Assembly (NCBI GenBank): GCA_018001935.1
Contig: JAGNHB010000002.1
Location: 1 to 64,000 of the forward strand
Source: Acidobacteriota bacterium
GTDB taxonomy: Bacteria; Acidobacteriota; JAAYUB01
Length of the DNA stretch: 64,000 bases
Reading direction: 5' to 3'
Shown: one piece after another, positions 15,448 to 22,990 of the stretch
How the letters are laid out: every line of letters starts with the position of its first letter
Numbering within the stretch: position 1 is the stretch's first letter
Program-made: the position numbers and the translations under genes
The notes under the pieces: model-generated
Databases searched by the model: none
The model's input: the letters and a program-made list of their open reading frames with translations, nothing else
Told to the model about the DNA's origin: nothing

Positions 15448-16326
15448 ATGGCAAATAACACACCAAGAAATCAGACGACCCTCAACCTGGCCCTGCCCAA
15501 GGGCCGCATGTACGACGCCGTGAGCCGACTGATGGACGAGGCCGGCCTGGGCGTGCTCAACAACGGGCGGGACTACCGGCCCCGCTGCCGGGACCCCCGC
15601 TTCAACCTCAAGGTCCTCAAGCCCCAGAACATCGTCCGCATGGTGGAACTGGGGAGCCGCGACGCCGCCTTCGCCGGTCACGACTGGGTGGTGGAGCTGG
15701 GCGCGGACGTCCGGGAACTGCTCGACACGGGCCTCGACCCCGTCCGGATCGTGGCGGCCGCCCCGGCCGGCCTGGCCGACCCCGCCCGGCTCCGCGCGCG
15801 CCGGATCACGGCAGCCTCGGAGTACGAGCGCATCACCCGGGACTACCTGGACCGGGAAGGGTACGACTACGTCTTCCTTCGGAGCTACGGGGCCACCGAG
15901 GTCTTCCCCCCCGACGACGCCGACCTGGTGGTGGACAACACCGCCACCGGCCGGACCCTGGAGGAGAACGGCCTCACGATCGTGGACGAGCTGCTGCGCT
16001 CCTCCACCCGCCTCATCGCCAACCCGCGGGCCCTGGAGGGGGAGCGCGGGAAGGTCCTCGAGGAACTGGTCCTGCTGGTGCGCGCCGTCCTGGACGCCCG
16101 CCGGCGGGTCATGGTGGAGATGAACGTCTCGGGCGACGTCCTGGACGGGGTCATGCGCCTCCTCCCCTGCATGCGCTTCCCCACCGTCGCCCCCCTCTCC
16201 GGCGACGCGGGCTACGCCGTGAAGGCGGCGGTCCCGCGCGATTCGGTGGCCCGGCTCATCCCGCTCCTGAAAGCGGCCGGCGCCACCGACATCCTGGAAT
16301 ACCCCTTCTCCAAGGTGGTGCTCTGA
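15448..16326 (+). CDS. ATP phosphoribosyltransferase, long form
   Basis: First enzyme of histidine synthesis: ATP plus PRPP gives phosphoribosyl-ATP. With 292 residues it is the long form, carrying a C-terminal ACT-like regulatory domain (about 215-292, VMVEMNVSGDVLDGVMRLLP to LEYPFSKVVL). It should therefore be feedback-inhibited by histidine without HisZ. Motifs: LALPKGRMYDAV, VELGSRDAAFAGHDWVVE and the PRPP-binding DLVVDNTATGRTLEENG. AGGAGAGAAAGG precedes the ATG. The stop overlaps the next gene (TGATG). Confidence 0.93.
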   Translation: MANNTPRNQTTLNLALPKGRMYDAVSRLMDEAGLGVLNNGRDYRPRCRDPRFNLKVLKPQNIVRMVELGSRDAAFAGHDWVVELGADVRELLDTGLDPVRIVAAAPAGLADPARLRARRITAASEYERITRDYLDREGYDYVFLRSYGATEVFPPDDADLVVDNTATGRTLEENGLTIVDELLRSSTRLIANPRALEGERGKVLEELVLLVRAVLDARRRVMVEMNVSGDVLDGVMRLLPCMRFPTVAPLSGDAGYAVKAAVPRDSVARLIPLLKAAGATDILEYPFSKVVL

Positions 16327-17630
16327 TGGACCTCAACCCCCAAAGCAGTGGCGCAAGCTTCAGCTTGCGCGGGACAAACCAACCCCAGAGCAACCTTCCA
16401 ACCTCCAACCTGGAAAAACCGGAGAAGAACCACGAACGACACGAACCACACGAAAAGGGACCGGACGCAACGATGAAAGGTTTTCCAGGGAGTGGACGAT
16501 TTCGAGCTGAAGCAGCCCCTCCCTGCATCGGGACCGAACGGGTGTCGTCTCCCGACGTCCTCGCGCCAGCGCGCCGCAGCCTCCCCGCCCTCCGCCCGCC
16601 CCTGGGCGACGTCGAGCCCTGCGTCCCCCCGGCCGGCCGCGGCGCCTTCCGCCGGATGGACGCCAACGAGGGCCCGCCGCCCCCCGCCGGTCTCCTGGCG
16701 GAGGCCCTCGCCCGGGCCGCGGAAAAACTGGCTTACTACCCCGAGTACGCCGACCTGGAGGCGGCGGCCGCCGAGGCCTGGGGCATCGACCCGGCGGGGG
16801 TCGTCCCCGTCAACGGCGCCGACGACGGGATCCGCCTGGCGGTGCAGGCGTACTGCGGGCCGGGGGCGCCGCTGGCCGTCCCCGAGCCGGCGTTCCCCAT
16901 GTACGCCTTCTACGCCGCCACGCTCCCGGCCCCGGTCCTCCGGGTGCCGGGCCGGCTGGACCGGCCGCCGGACGCGGACCGCCTGATCCGCGTCCTCCCT
17001 TACGCCGCCCTGGCCGCGGTGGTCACGCCCGGCAACCCGGTGGGGCTGCGCGTTCCCGAGGCGGACCTCGAGCGGCTCCTGGCGGCCGCGGGGCGGCGGC
17101 CGGTCCTCGCCGACGAAACCTACGCCGCCTTCTGCGGCCAGGACCTGGCGCCCCTGCTGCGCCGTCACCCCAACCTGGTCCTCCTGCGCACCCTGAGCAA
17201 GGCCTGCGGCGTGCCCGGGCTGCGGTGCGGCTTCCTGCTGGCCGACCCCGCCGTGGCCCGGCAGCTCCGCCGGATCTGCCCGCCCTACGCCGTCTCGGCG
17301 GTGGCGGCCGCCGTGGGCACCGACCTGCTCCGCCTAGACCAGGATGCCCCGGTGCGCGCCCGGGCCGCGGCGACCGAGGCCCGCGCCCTCTCCGCCTGGC
17401 TCGCGGACCGCGGGGTGGAGACGCTCCCCTCGGACACCCACTTCTTCCTGGCCCGGCTGGGGGCGGACGCACCGGGGCGCCTCCGGGCGGAGGGGATCCT
17501 GGTGAAGGGCCGGGGCGATCTCGGCCCGGGGCTCTGCCGGGTCAGCGTCGCCGGCGCGGACGACGCCGAGGCCTTCCGCGAGGCCTGGGTGCGTCTCGAG
17601 AGCCGGCCGGCCCCGGGAGGTGGATCATGA
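16326..17630 (+). CDS. histidinol-phosphate aminotransferase
   Basis: PLP enzyme converting imidazole acetol-phosphate to histidinol-phosphate with glutamate. Conserved: RRMDANEGPPPP, YPEYADLEAAAAE, VNGADDGIRLAVQAY, VVTPGNPVG, LADETYAAF, RTLSKACGVPGLRCGFLL (PLP-Lys in SKA) and a late RVSVAG. The frame opens at an ATG overlapping the hisG stop. The first 50-70 codons run through a dispersed hairpin (16347-16373) and a CACGAA-type repeat and do not resemble HisC. Native homology begins near SSPDVLAPARRSL, so the real start is probably GTG 16542 or ATG 16473. It ends with an ATGA overlap with hisB. Confidence 0.87.
   Translation: MDLNPQSSGASFSLRGTNQPQSNLPTSNLEKPEKNHERHEPHEKGPDATMKGFPGSGRFRAEAAPPCIGTERVSSPDVLAPARRSLPALRPPLGDVEPCVPPAGRGAFRRMDANEGPPPPAGLLAEALARAAEKLAYYPEYADLEAAAAEAWGIDPAGVVPVNGADDGIRLAVQAYCGPGAPLAVPEPAFPMYAFYAATLPAPVLRVPGRLDRPPDADRLIRVLPYAALAAVVTPGNPVGLRVPEADLERLLAAAGRRPVLADETYAAFCGQDLAPLLRRHPNLVLLRTLSKACGVPGLRCGFLLADPAVARQLRRICPPYAVSAVAAAVGTDLLRLDQDAPVRARAAATEARALSAWLADRGVETLPSDTHFFLARLGADAPGRLRAEGILVKGRGDLGPGLCRVSVAGADDAEAFREAWVRLESRPAPGGGS
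16347..16373. repeat. dispersed hairpin element D, copy 1
   Basis: AGTGGCGCAAGCTTCAGCTTGCGCGGGA-type hairpin: GCGCAAGCT and its complement around a 2-base loop. A second copy is at 29881-29909. It sits inside the annotated 5' end of hisC. Confidence 0.75.
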
Positions 17631-18211
17631 ACACCGCACCGGTCACGCTGGAACGTACGACCACCGAGACCGCCGTCCGGGCGACCCTGGGCGGCGAGCC
17701 CGGGCGGGTCCGCGTCGAGACGTCGCTCAACGCGCTCACCCATTTCCTGACGCAGCTCGGATTCTACTGGGGGATCGGCCTCGAGCTGGAGGCGGAGGAC
17801 CGCTTCCCCCTGGGCGACGGCCACCACCTGGCGGAAGACGCCGCCCTGGTCCTGGGCCGGGCCCTGGACCGCCTCCTGGGCGACCGGTCCGGGATCGCCC
17901 GGTACGGCCAGCGCTGGCTGCCCATGGACGAGGCCCTCGCCCTGGCCGCCGTGGACGCCGGGGGGCGCCCCTTCGCCGCGGTGGACGCCCCCCTCGCCGG
18001 GCGCGCCGTGGGTGAACTGGCCGGCGAGAACGTCCTCCACTTCTTCCGGACCTTCGCGGCGGAGGGGCGGCTGACCCTCCACCTGAAGGTGACGGGGGAA
18101 AACGCCCACCACGTGGCCGAAGCCGCGTTCAAGGCCCTGGGGATGGCCCTGGCCGAGGCGACCGCGCCGCGGGACGGCGGGGTCCGCAGCACGAAGGGGG
18201 TGCTCTCATGA
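17627..18211 (+). CDS. imidazoleglycerol-phosphate dehydratase
   Basis: Dimanganese lyase of 194 residues making imidazole acetol-phosphate. Metal-binding blocks GDGHHLAEDAALVLG and GENAHHVAEAAFKALG are both present, with LPMDEALALAAVD, GGRP and LHFFRTFAAEG. The N-terminal block is divergent: the usual DHML and HGG appear as THFL and YWG, although the metal-ligand His of the first is kept. It is monofunctional, without the histidinol phosphatase domain of enterobacterial HisB. No separate phosphatase gene is seen in the operon. ATGA overlaps join it to hisC and hisH. Confidence 0.9.
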   Translation: MNTAPVTLERTTTETAVRATLGGEPGRVRVETSLNALTHFLTQLGFYWGIGLELEAEDRFPLGDGHHLAEDAALVLGRALDRLLGDRSGIARYGQRWLPMDEALALAAVDAGGRPFAAVDAPLAGRAVGELAGENVLHFFRTFAAEGRLTLHLKVTGENAHHVAEAAFKALGMALAEATAPRDGGVRSTKGVLS

Positions 18212-18825
18212 CCATCGGGATCGTGGATTACGGCGGCGGGAACCTGCGGAGCCTGGAGAACGCCCTCGCCCGGCTGGGCCTGCCGTGCCGACGGCTGACG
18301 GCGGCGCGCGCGGTGGCGGGGACCGATCGCCTGGTCCTCCCCGGCGTGGGGCACTTCGGCGCCGCGTCAGAGCAACTGGCCGTGTCGGGCCTGGGAGAGG
18401 CTGTCCGTGCCGTCGCGGGGCGCGGCGGGCGGGTGCTGGGCGTCTGCCTGGGGATGCAGCTCCTCTTCGAGTCCTCGGCGGAGGCGCCCGGCGCCCGGGG
18501 GCTGGGGCTCCTCCCGGGGTGCTTCCGCCGGCTCGGCGAGGCGCCCTTCGCCGGCGGGCCCCCGGACCGGCCCCTCAAGGTTCCGCACACGGGGTGGGAC
18601 CGCGTGGACTTCGGCCCGGGGCGGCCCGCCGGGTGGTTCTACTTCGTCCACGCCTACGCCCTGCCGGCCTCGGACGTCTCCCGGGACGGCCTCGAGGCCG
18701 GGTGGTGCGACCACGGCGGCCCCTTCCTGGCCTCGCTTCGCCGGGGCGGGCTCGCCGGGGCCCAGTTCCACCCCGAGAAGAGCGGGGAGGCCGGGCTGCA
18801 ATTCCTCGAGGAGGTGCTCTCATGA
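18208..18825 (+). CDS. imidazole glycerol phosphate synthase, glutaminase subunit
   Basis: Class I glutamine amidotransferase of 205 residues that feeds ammonia to HisF. The nucleophile Cys is in GVCLGMQLLFE and the His-Glu pair in AGAQFHPEKSGEAGL; the oxyanion region is LPGVGHFGA. The start is IGIVDYGGGNLRSLENAL. It overlaps hisB and hisF by 4 bases each (ATGA), as expected for subunits made in equal amounts. Confidence 0.93.
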   Translation: MTIGIVDYGGGNLRSLENALARLGLPCRRLTAARAVAGTDRLVLPGVGHFGAASEQLAVSGLGEAVRAVAGRGGRVLGVCLGMQLLFESSAEAPGARGLGLLPGCFRRLGEAPFAGGPPDRPLKVPHTGWDRVDFGPGRPAGWFYFVHAYALPASDVSRDGLEAGWCDHGGPFLASLRRGGLAGAQFHPEKSGEAGLQFLEEVLS

Positions 18826-19577
18826 GGACGGTGCGCGTGATCCCCTGCCTGGACGTCACCGGGGGACGGGTGGTGAAAGGGGTAAAGTTCGAGGGACTGC
18901 GGGACGTGGGCGACCCCGTGGCGCTGGCCGAGCGCTACGCGGCCGAGGGGGCCGACGAGATCGTCTTCCTGGACGTGTCCGCCGGCATGGAGGGACGCCG
19001 GACCGCCCTGGAGGTGGTGGAACGGACCGCCCGCCGGGTCTTCGTCCCGCTGACGGCGGGCGGCGGCGTCCGGCGCGTGGAGGACGCCCGCGACCTCCTC
19101 CGGGCCGGCTGCGACAAGGTGGCCGTCAACAGCGCGGCGGTGCGGGACCCCTCGCTGATCGACCGCCTGGCGGCGGCCTTCGGGAGCCAGTGCGTGGTGG
19201 CGGCCGTGGACGCCCGGCGTGACGGCGACGGCTGGACCGTGGCGGTGGACGCCGGCCGGACCGCCACGGACCTTCCCGCGGTTCAGTGGATCGCGGAGGC
19301 CCAGGCGCGGGGAGCGGGCGAGGTCCTCCTCACCGCGGTGGACCGTGACGGGGTGAACGGCGGCTACGACTGCGACCTGATCCGCGCCGTTTCCGCCGTC
19401 CTCCGGGTCCCCCTGGTGGCGTCGGGCGGCTTCGGGCGGGTCGAGCACGCCGTGGAGGCCGTCCGGGCGGGCGCCGACGCCGTCCTGGCGGCGTCGGTGT
19501 TTCACGAAGGGCGGATGTCAGTCCGCCAGTTGAAGGAATTCCTGCGAACGCGCGGCGTGGAGGTGCGGCCATGTTGA
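18822..19577 (+). CDS. imidazole glycerol phosphate synthase, cyclase subunit
   Basis: TIM-barrel cyclase of 251 residues producing imidazole glycerol phosphate and AICAR. The two catalytic Asp are in RVIPCLDVTGGRVVKG (Asp11) and VVAAVDARRDGDGW. Phosphate-binding loops TAGGGVRRVEDA and LVASGGFGRVEHA are intact, and LLTAVDRDGVNGGYD is typical. It overlaps hisA by 7 bases. Confidence 0.94.
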   Translation: MRTVRVIPCLDVTGGRVVKGVKFEGLRDVGDPVALAERYAAEGADEIVFLDVSAGMEGRRTALEVVERTARRVFVPLTAGGGVRRVEDARDLLRAGCDKVAVNSAAVRDPSLIDRLAAAFGSQCVVAAVDARRDGDGWTVAVDAGRTATDLPAVQWIAEAQARGAGEVLLTAVDRDGVNGGYDCDLIRAVSAVLRVPLVASGGFGRVEHAVEAVRAGADAVLAASVFHEGRMSVRQLKEFLRTRGVEVRPC

Positions 19578-20869
19578 TCCCGAGCATCGACCTGAGGGCG
19601 GGGAAGGCCGTCCAGCTGGTGGGCGGGCGGCGGAAAGCGCTGGAAGTGGCGGACGTGGAGGGCCTCGCCCGCCGGTTCCGGGTGTACGGGACCGTGGCGG
19701 TGGTGGACCTGGACGCCGCCCTCGGCACGGGCGACAACCTGGACCTCGTTACCGCCCTGTGCCGCCTGGCGCGGTGCCGGGTGGGCGGCGGCGTCCGGAG
19801 CGAGGAGCGGGCCAACGCCCTGTTGCGGGCCGGGGCCGACAGCCTGGTGGTAGGGACGGCGGCCGAGCCCGCGTTCCTGTCGCGGCTGCCCCGCGACCGG
19901 ACGTGGGTGGCCCTCGACCACCGGGACGGCCTCGTCCTCGACCGCGGCTGGCGCGGCGAGACGGGCGAGCGGCTGGAGAGGCGCCTGGAGCGTCTTGCGC
20001 CCTTGTGCGCCGGCTTCCTGGTCACCGACGTGGCGCGAGAGGGCCGGCTGGGGGGGCTCGACCGGGACGCCTTCCGGAGGCTGCGGGCCGTGTCGCCCCT
20101 CCCCCTGGTGGCGGCGGGCGGGGCGGCGTCGGAAGCGGAGGTGGCGGACCTCGACCGGCTCGGCGTGGACGTCCAGGTCGGCATGGCCCTCTACACCGGC
20201 CGGCTCGACCCCGCCGCCGCCTTCATCGCCTGCCTGGACTTCGCCAAGGGGGGCGGCCTCGTCCCCTGCATCGTCCAGGACCGGGCGGGGCGGGTCCGGA
20301 TGCTGGCCTGGCAGACGCCGGAAACCCTGACGGAGGCGCTGTGCACCGGCCGGGGCGTCTACTGGTCCCGATCCCGGAACGAGCGGTGGGTCAAGGGCGC
20401 CACGAGCGGGAACACCCAGGCACTCCTCGAGGCGCGGGCGGACTGCGACCGGGACGCGGTTCGCTTCACGGTGGAGCAGACCGGCCCGGCCTGCCACACG
20501 GGGGCGGCCACCTGCTTCGGACCGGCGGACTTCCGCCTGGAGGACCTGGAGGCGGTCCTGGCCGGCCGCCGGGGCGGCGACGCCTCCGGGGGCTACACCG
20601 CCCGCCTCCTGGCCGACCCCGCCCTGCTGGACGCCAAGCTCCGCGAGGAGACGGAAGAGGTGATCGAGGCGCAGGCGCGGCCGTCGGACCTGGTCTGGGA
20701 GTGCGCGGACCTGCTCTACTTCCTGATGGTGCGCATGGCCGCCGGGGGCGTCACCCTGGCGCAGGTGGCGTCGGAACTGGCCCGCCGCCGCACCGTCAAG
20801 CGCGACGACAAGGGCAGAGGGGCCGCCGGCGGCCGCAACCCGATCTTGACCACGGATGAACACGGATGA
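19571..20869 (+). CDS. HisA-HisI-HisE trifunctional fusion
   Basis: One 432-residue polypeptide covering three steps. Residues about 1-220 are HisA, the ProFAR isomerase: MLIPSIDLRAGKAVQLVGG with Asp6, VALDHRDGLVLDRGW, VTDVAREGRLGG with the second Asp, VAAGGAASEAEV and VGMALYTG. Residues about 228-320 are HisI, phosphoribosyl-AMP cyclohydrolase: GLVPCIVQDRAGRV, SRSRNERWVKGATSGNTQ, the metal-binding DCDRD, and CHTGAATCF. Residues about 330-415 are HisE, phosphoribosyl-ATP pyrophosphatase: KLREETEEVIEAQ and ECADLLYFLMVRMA. No stop or frameshift separates the parts, and key residues of all three are visible. The C-terminal tail reads into an intergenic repeat. Confidence 0.93.
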   Translation: MLIPSIDLRAGKAVQLVGGRRKALEVADVEGLARRFRVYGTVAVVDLDAALGTGDNLDLVTALCRLARCRVGGGVRSEERANALLRAGADSLVVGTAAEPAFLSRLPRDRTWVALDHRDGLVLDRGWRGETGERLERRLERLAPLCAGFLVTDVAREGRLGGLDRDAFRRLRAVSPLPLVAAGGAASEAEVADLDRLGVDVQVGMALYTGRLDPAAAFIACLDFAKGGGLVPCIVQDRAGRVRMLAWQTPETLTEALCTGRGVYWSRSRNERWVKGATSGNTQALLEARADCDRDAVRFTVEQTGPACHTGAATCFGPADFRLEDLEAVLAGRRGGDASGGYTARLLADPALLDAKLREETEEVIEAQARPSDLVWECADLLYFLMVRMAAGGVTLAQVASELARRRTVKRDDKGRGAAGGRNPILTTDEHG

Positions 20870-20875
20870 ACACGG
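20849..20875. repeat. ACACGGATGA tandem repeat
   Basis: ACCACGGATGAACACGGATGAACACGG at the very end of hisAIE; part of it encodes the last residues (TTDEHG). A related array is at 40389-40420. Confidence 0.65.
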
Positions 20876-20924
20876 ATACGGGAATCCACTGCCGCCCCCG
20901 ATGCCCTGATAGACCTCTGGATCC

Positions 20925-20985
20925 TCAGGGTCCTTTAAGTCCTTTAAATCCTTTAGGTCCTTTAGGTCCTTTAGGTCCTTTAGTC
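20925..20985. repeat. tandem repeat of GGTCCTTTA units
   Basis: About seven 9-bp units (GTCCTTTAA, ATCCTTTAG, then repeated GTCCTTTAG) in the 195-bp gap between hisAIE and hisD. It is the cleanest of three such arrays in the window. Confidence 0.8.
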
Positions 20986-21064
20986 CCTCGCCCCCCCCCG
21001 GCCCTTGTCCTTTTTGCCTCCTGTTAAGGCCCGTGGGTTTACGCAGATCACGAAAGGAGATGAA

Positions 21065-22354
21065 ATGAACGCATCCTCATTGTTTTTACCGTTGGTCCCG
21101 CTGGGGGAGGCCCTGGCGCGGGTCGGGGCCCGGCGGACGGAGGTGCCCGGGGGCATCGACGCGATGCTGGAGGAAATCCGCCGCGAGGGCGACACCGCGG
21201 TGTGCCGGTGGTCGGCCAGCCTCGACGGCCGCCCCGGCCCCGCCTTCGAAATGCCCCGCGCGGACCTGGAGCGCGCCGTCGCGGCGCTGGACCCCGCGCT
21301 CCGCACGCAGCTGGACGCCATGATCGCGCGGGTGCGGGCCTTCGCCGCGTTCCAGCGGGAGGCGTTCCGGGGCGGCGAGACCGTGGTGGGCGGGGCGCGG
21401 CTCGGCTGGCGGGCGGTACCCGTCCGCTGCGCCGCGGTCTACGCCCCCGGGGGACGCTACCCCCTCCCCTCGTCGGTGGTGATGGGGGTGGTCCCCGCCC
21501 GGGCGGCGGGGGTGGAGGAGGTGGTGGTCCTGAGCCCGCGGATCCACCCCGTGACGGCGGCGGCCGCGGCCCTGGCGGGGGCGGACCGGGTCTTCGACCT
21601 CGGCGGGGCCCACGGCGTGGCGGCCGCGGCCTGGGGGCTCTGCGGGCTGCCTCGGGCGGACCTGGTGGTGGGCCCCGGCAACCGCTACGTCACGGCGGCC
21701 AAGAAGCGCCTCTACGGCGACGTGGGGATCGAGTTTCCCGCGGGGCCCTCGGAGCTGCTGGTGGTGGCCTCCGAAGGCGCCGACCCCGCCTGGGTGGCCG
21801 CGGACCTGCTCGCCCAGGCCGAGCACGACCCCGACGCCCTGCCGGCGCTGGCGGCGATGGAACCGGGGCTGGCCGCGGCGGTGAACCGGGAGATCGCCCG
21901 GCTCGCCGAGCGCCTGCCGGCGGATTCCCCGCTGTGGGAGAGCATCCCCCGGGGGATCGCGGTGGAGACCGACGCCGACGGGGCGGTCCGCCTGGCGGAG
22001 GCCATGGCCCCCGAGCACCTGTCCCTGGCGGGGGCGGCGGCCGAGGCGATGGCGCCCCGCTTCACCCGTTACGGGGCGCTCTTCGTGGGAGCGCGCTCGG
22101 CGGAGGTCTTCGGCGACTACGGCGCCGGGCCCAACCACGTCCTCCCCACCTGCGGGGCGGCGCGCTTCGCCGGCGGGCTCTGGGTGGGCAGCTTCCTGGC
22201 GGTCCGGACGTGGCTGGACGTCACCCCCGAGGGCCTGGGGGCCCTGGTGGACCAGGCCTCGACCCTCGCCCGCGCGGAGGGGCTCCCCGCCCACGCCCTC
22301 TCGGCGGAACTCCGCCGGCCGGAGGCGGTGGAATCCCTCACAGGACAAGCCTGA
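21065..22354 (+). CDS. histidinol dehydrogenase
   Basis: NAD- and zinc-dependent enzyme of 429 residues oxidising histidinol to histidine in two steps. Motifs: AVYAPGGRYPLPSSVVMG, LVVGPGNRYVTAAKKRLYG, GIEFPAGPSELLVVA, AQAEHDPDA, the catalytic Glu-His in APEHLSLAG, and FGDYGAGPNHVLPTCGAARF. AAAGGAG lies 6 bases before the ATG. It closes the operon but is separated from hisAIE by a 195-bp repeat-bearing gap, so it may be read through or have its own promoter; none is obvious. Confidence 0.95.
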   Translation: MNASSLFLPLVPLGEALARVGARRTEVPGGIDAMLEEIRREGDTAVCRWSASLDGRPGPAFEMPRADLERAVAALDPALRTQLDAMIARVRAFAAFQREAFRGGETVVGGARLGWRAVPVRCAAVYAPGGRYPLPSSVVMGVVPARAAGVEEVVVLSPRIHPVTAAAAALAGADRVFDLGGAHGVAAAAWGLCGLPRADLVVGPGNRYVTAAKKRLYGDVGIEFPAGPSELLVVASEGADPAWVAADLLAQAEHDPDALPALAAMEPGLAAAVNREIARLAERLPADSPLWESIPRGIAVETDADGAVRLAEAMAPEHLSLAGAAAEAMAPRFTRYGALFVGARSAEVFGDYGAGPNHVLPTCGAARFAGGLWVGSFLAVRTWLDVTPEGLGALVDQASTLARAEGLPAHALSAELRRPEAVESLTGQA

Positions 22355-22367
22355 CGCCATCGTAAGC

Positions 22368-22495
22368 GTCCTTTTCCCTCACAGAGGCACTGAGGCACGG
22401 AGAAGTGCAAATCGTATTTAACAGAATCAACAATTCTTATGATTTTTCTCCGTGCCTCTGTCCTCCGTGAGATCCGAATCCGGTTTGTTTTGCGG
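22368..22495. repeat. dispersed inverted-repeat element A, copy 2
   Basis: Left arm TCACAGAGGCACTGAGGCAC, AT-rich centre, right arm CTCCGTGCCTCTG then GAGATCCGAATCCGG. It begins 14 bp after the hisD stop and directly abuts element B. Confidence 0.85.
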
Positions 22496-22617
22496 CCGTG
22501 TCAAGCCTGAAGGGCGCCATTGATGGAACGCCGCCTTCCAGGGCGCCGGGGTTCACGACACGGCCCCCGACCGGCGGGGAAATCGCAGCTTGCGGAGTGC
22601 GGCGCGCAGGCTTCCGG
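22496..22617. repeat. dispersed element B, copy 1
   Basis: Contains GGCGCCGGGGTTCACGACAC, GACCGGCGGGG and CTTGCGGAGTGCGGCGCGCA, all repeated in the same order at 25198-25336. From 22618 to 22891 no gene is evident, apart from a CGCTTGG/CCAAGCG hairpin near 22760-22800. Confidence 0.8.
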
Positions 22618-22891
22618 AGCGCCGCTTTTTCACACGCCCCAGGCGCAAGGCGCGCAGGCCGCCGGAGCGCCGCCTTCCCGGCCCCGCCGGCCGTCTCCGG
22701 GGCGACGGGCCATCCCCCCGCGCGTGGCGGGAACAACAACCCCGTCACGGGCCGGTACGCTTGGGCTCGGACCCGTCACCGGTGTCCAAGCGGCGGCTGC
22801 GCTGGTGGGTGAAGAACCCTCCCGACCAATCATGGGCTTCAGAATTTCGGCAAGGGATCATGGTACAATACGTGAAGTGAAACGGAGGTTT

Positions 22892-22990
22892 ATGATTGTG
22901 CCCATCATAAGCACTATGCCTAAACCCAGGGTGATGCAGGCGGGCGCCGCCCGGGCTGCGCTGGCCCTCCCGACCGGGGCGAGTCCATGA
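22892..22990 (+). CDS. 32-residue upstream frame coupled to the SulP gene
   Basis: A small frame (MIVPIISTMPKPRV and on) with GGAGG just before its ATG. Its stop overlaps the transporter's start (ATGA). The transporter itself has no clear ribosome site, so this frame could deliver ribosomes to it. It may also be a chance leader; no homology is recognised. Confidence 0.35.
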   Translation: MIVPIISTMPKPRVMQAGAARAALALPTGASP

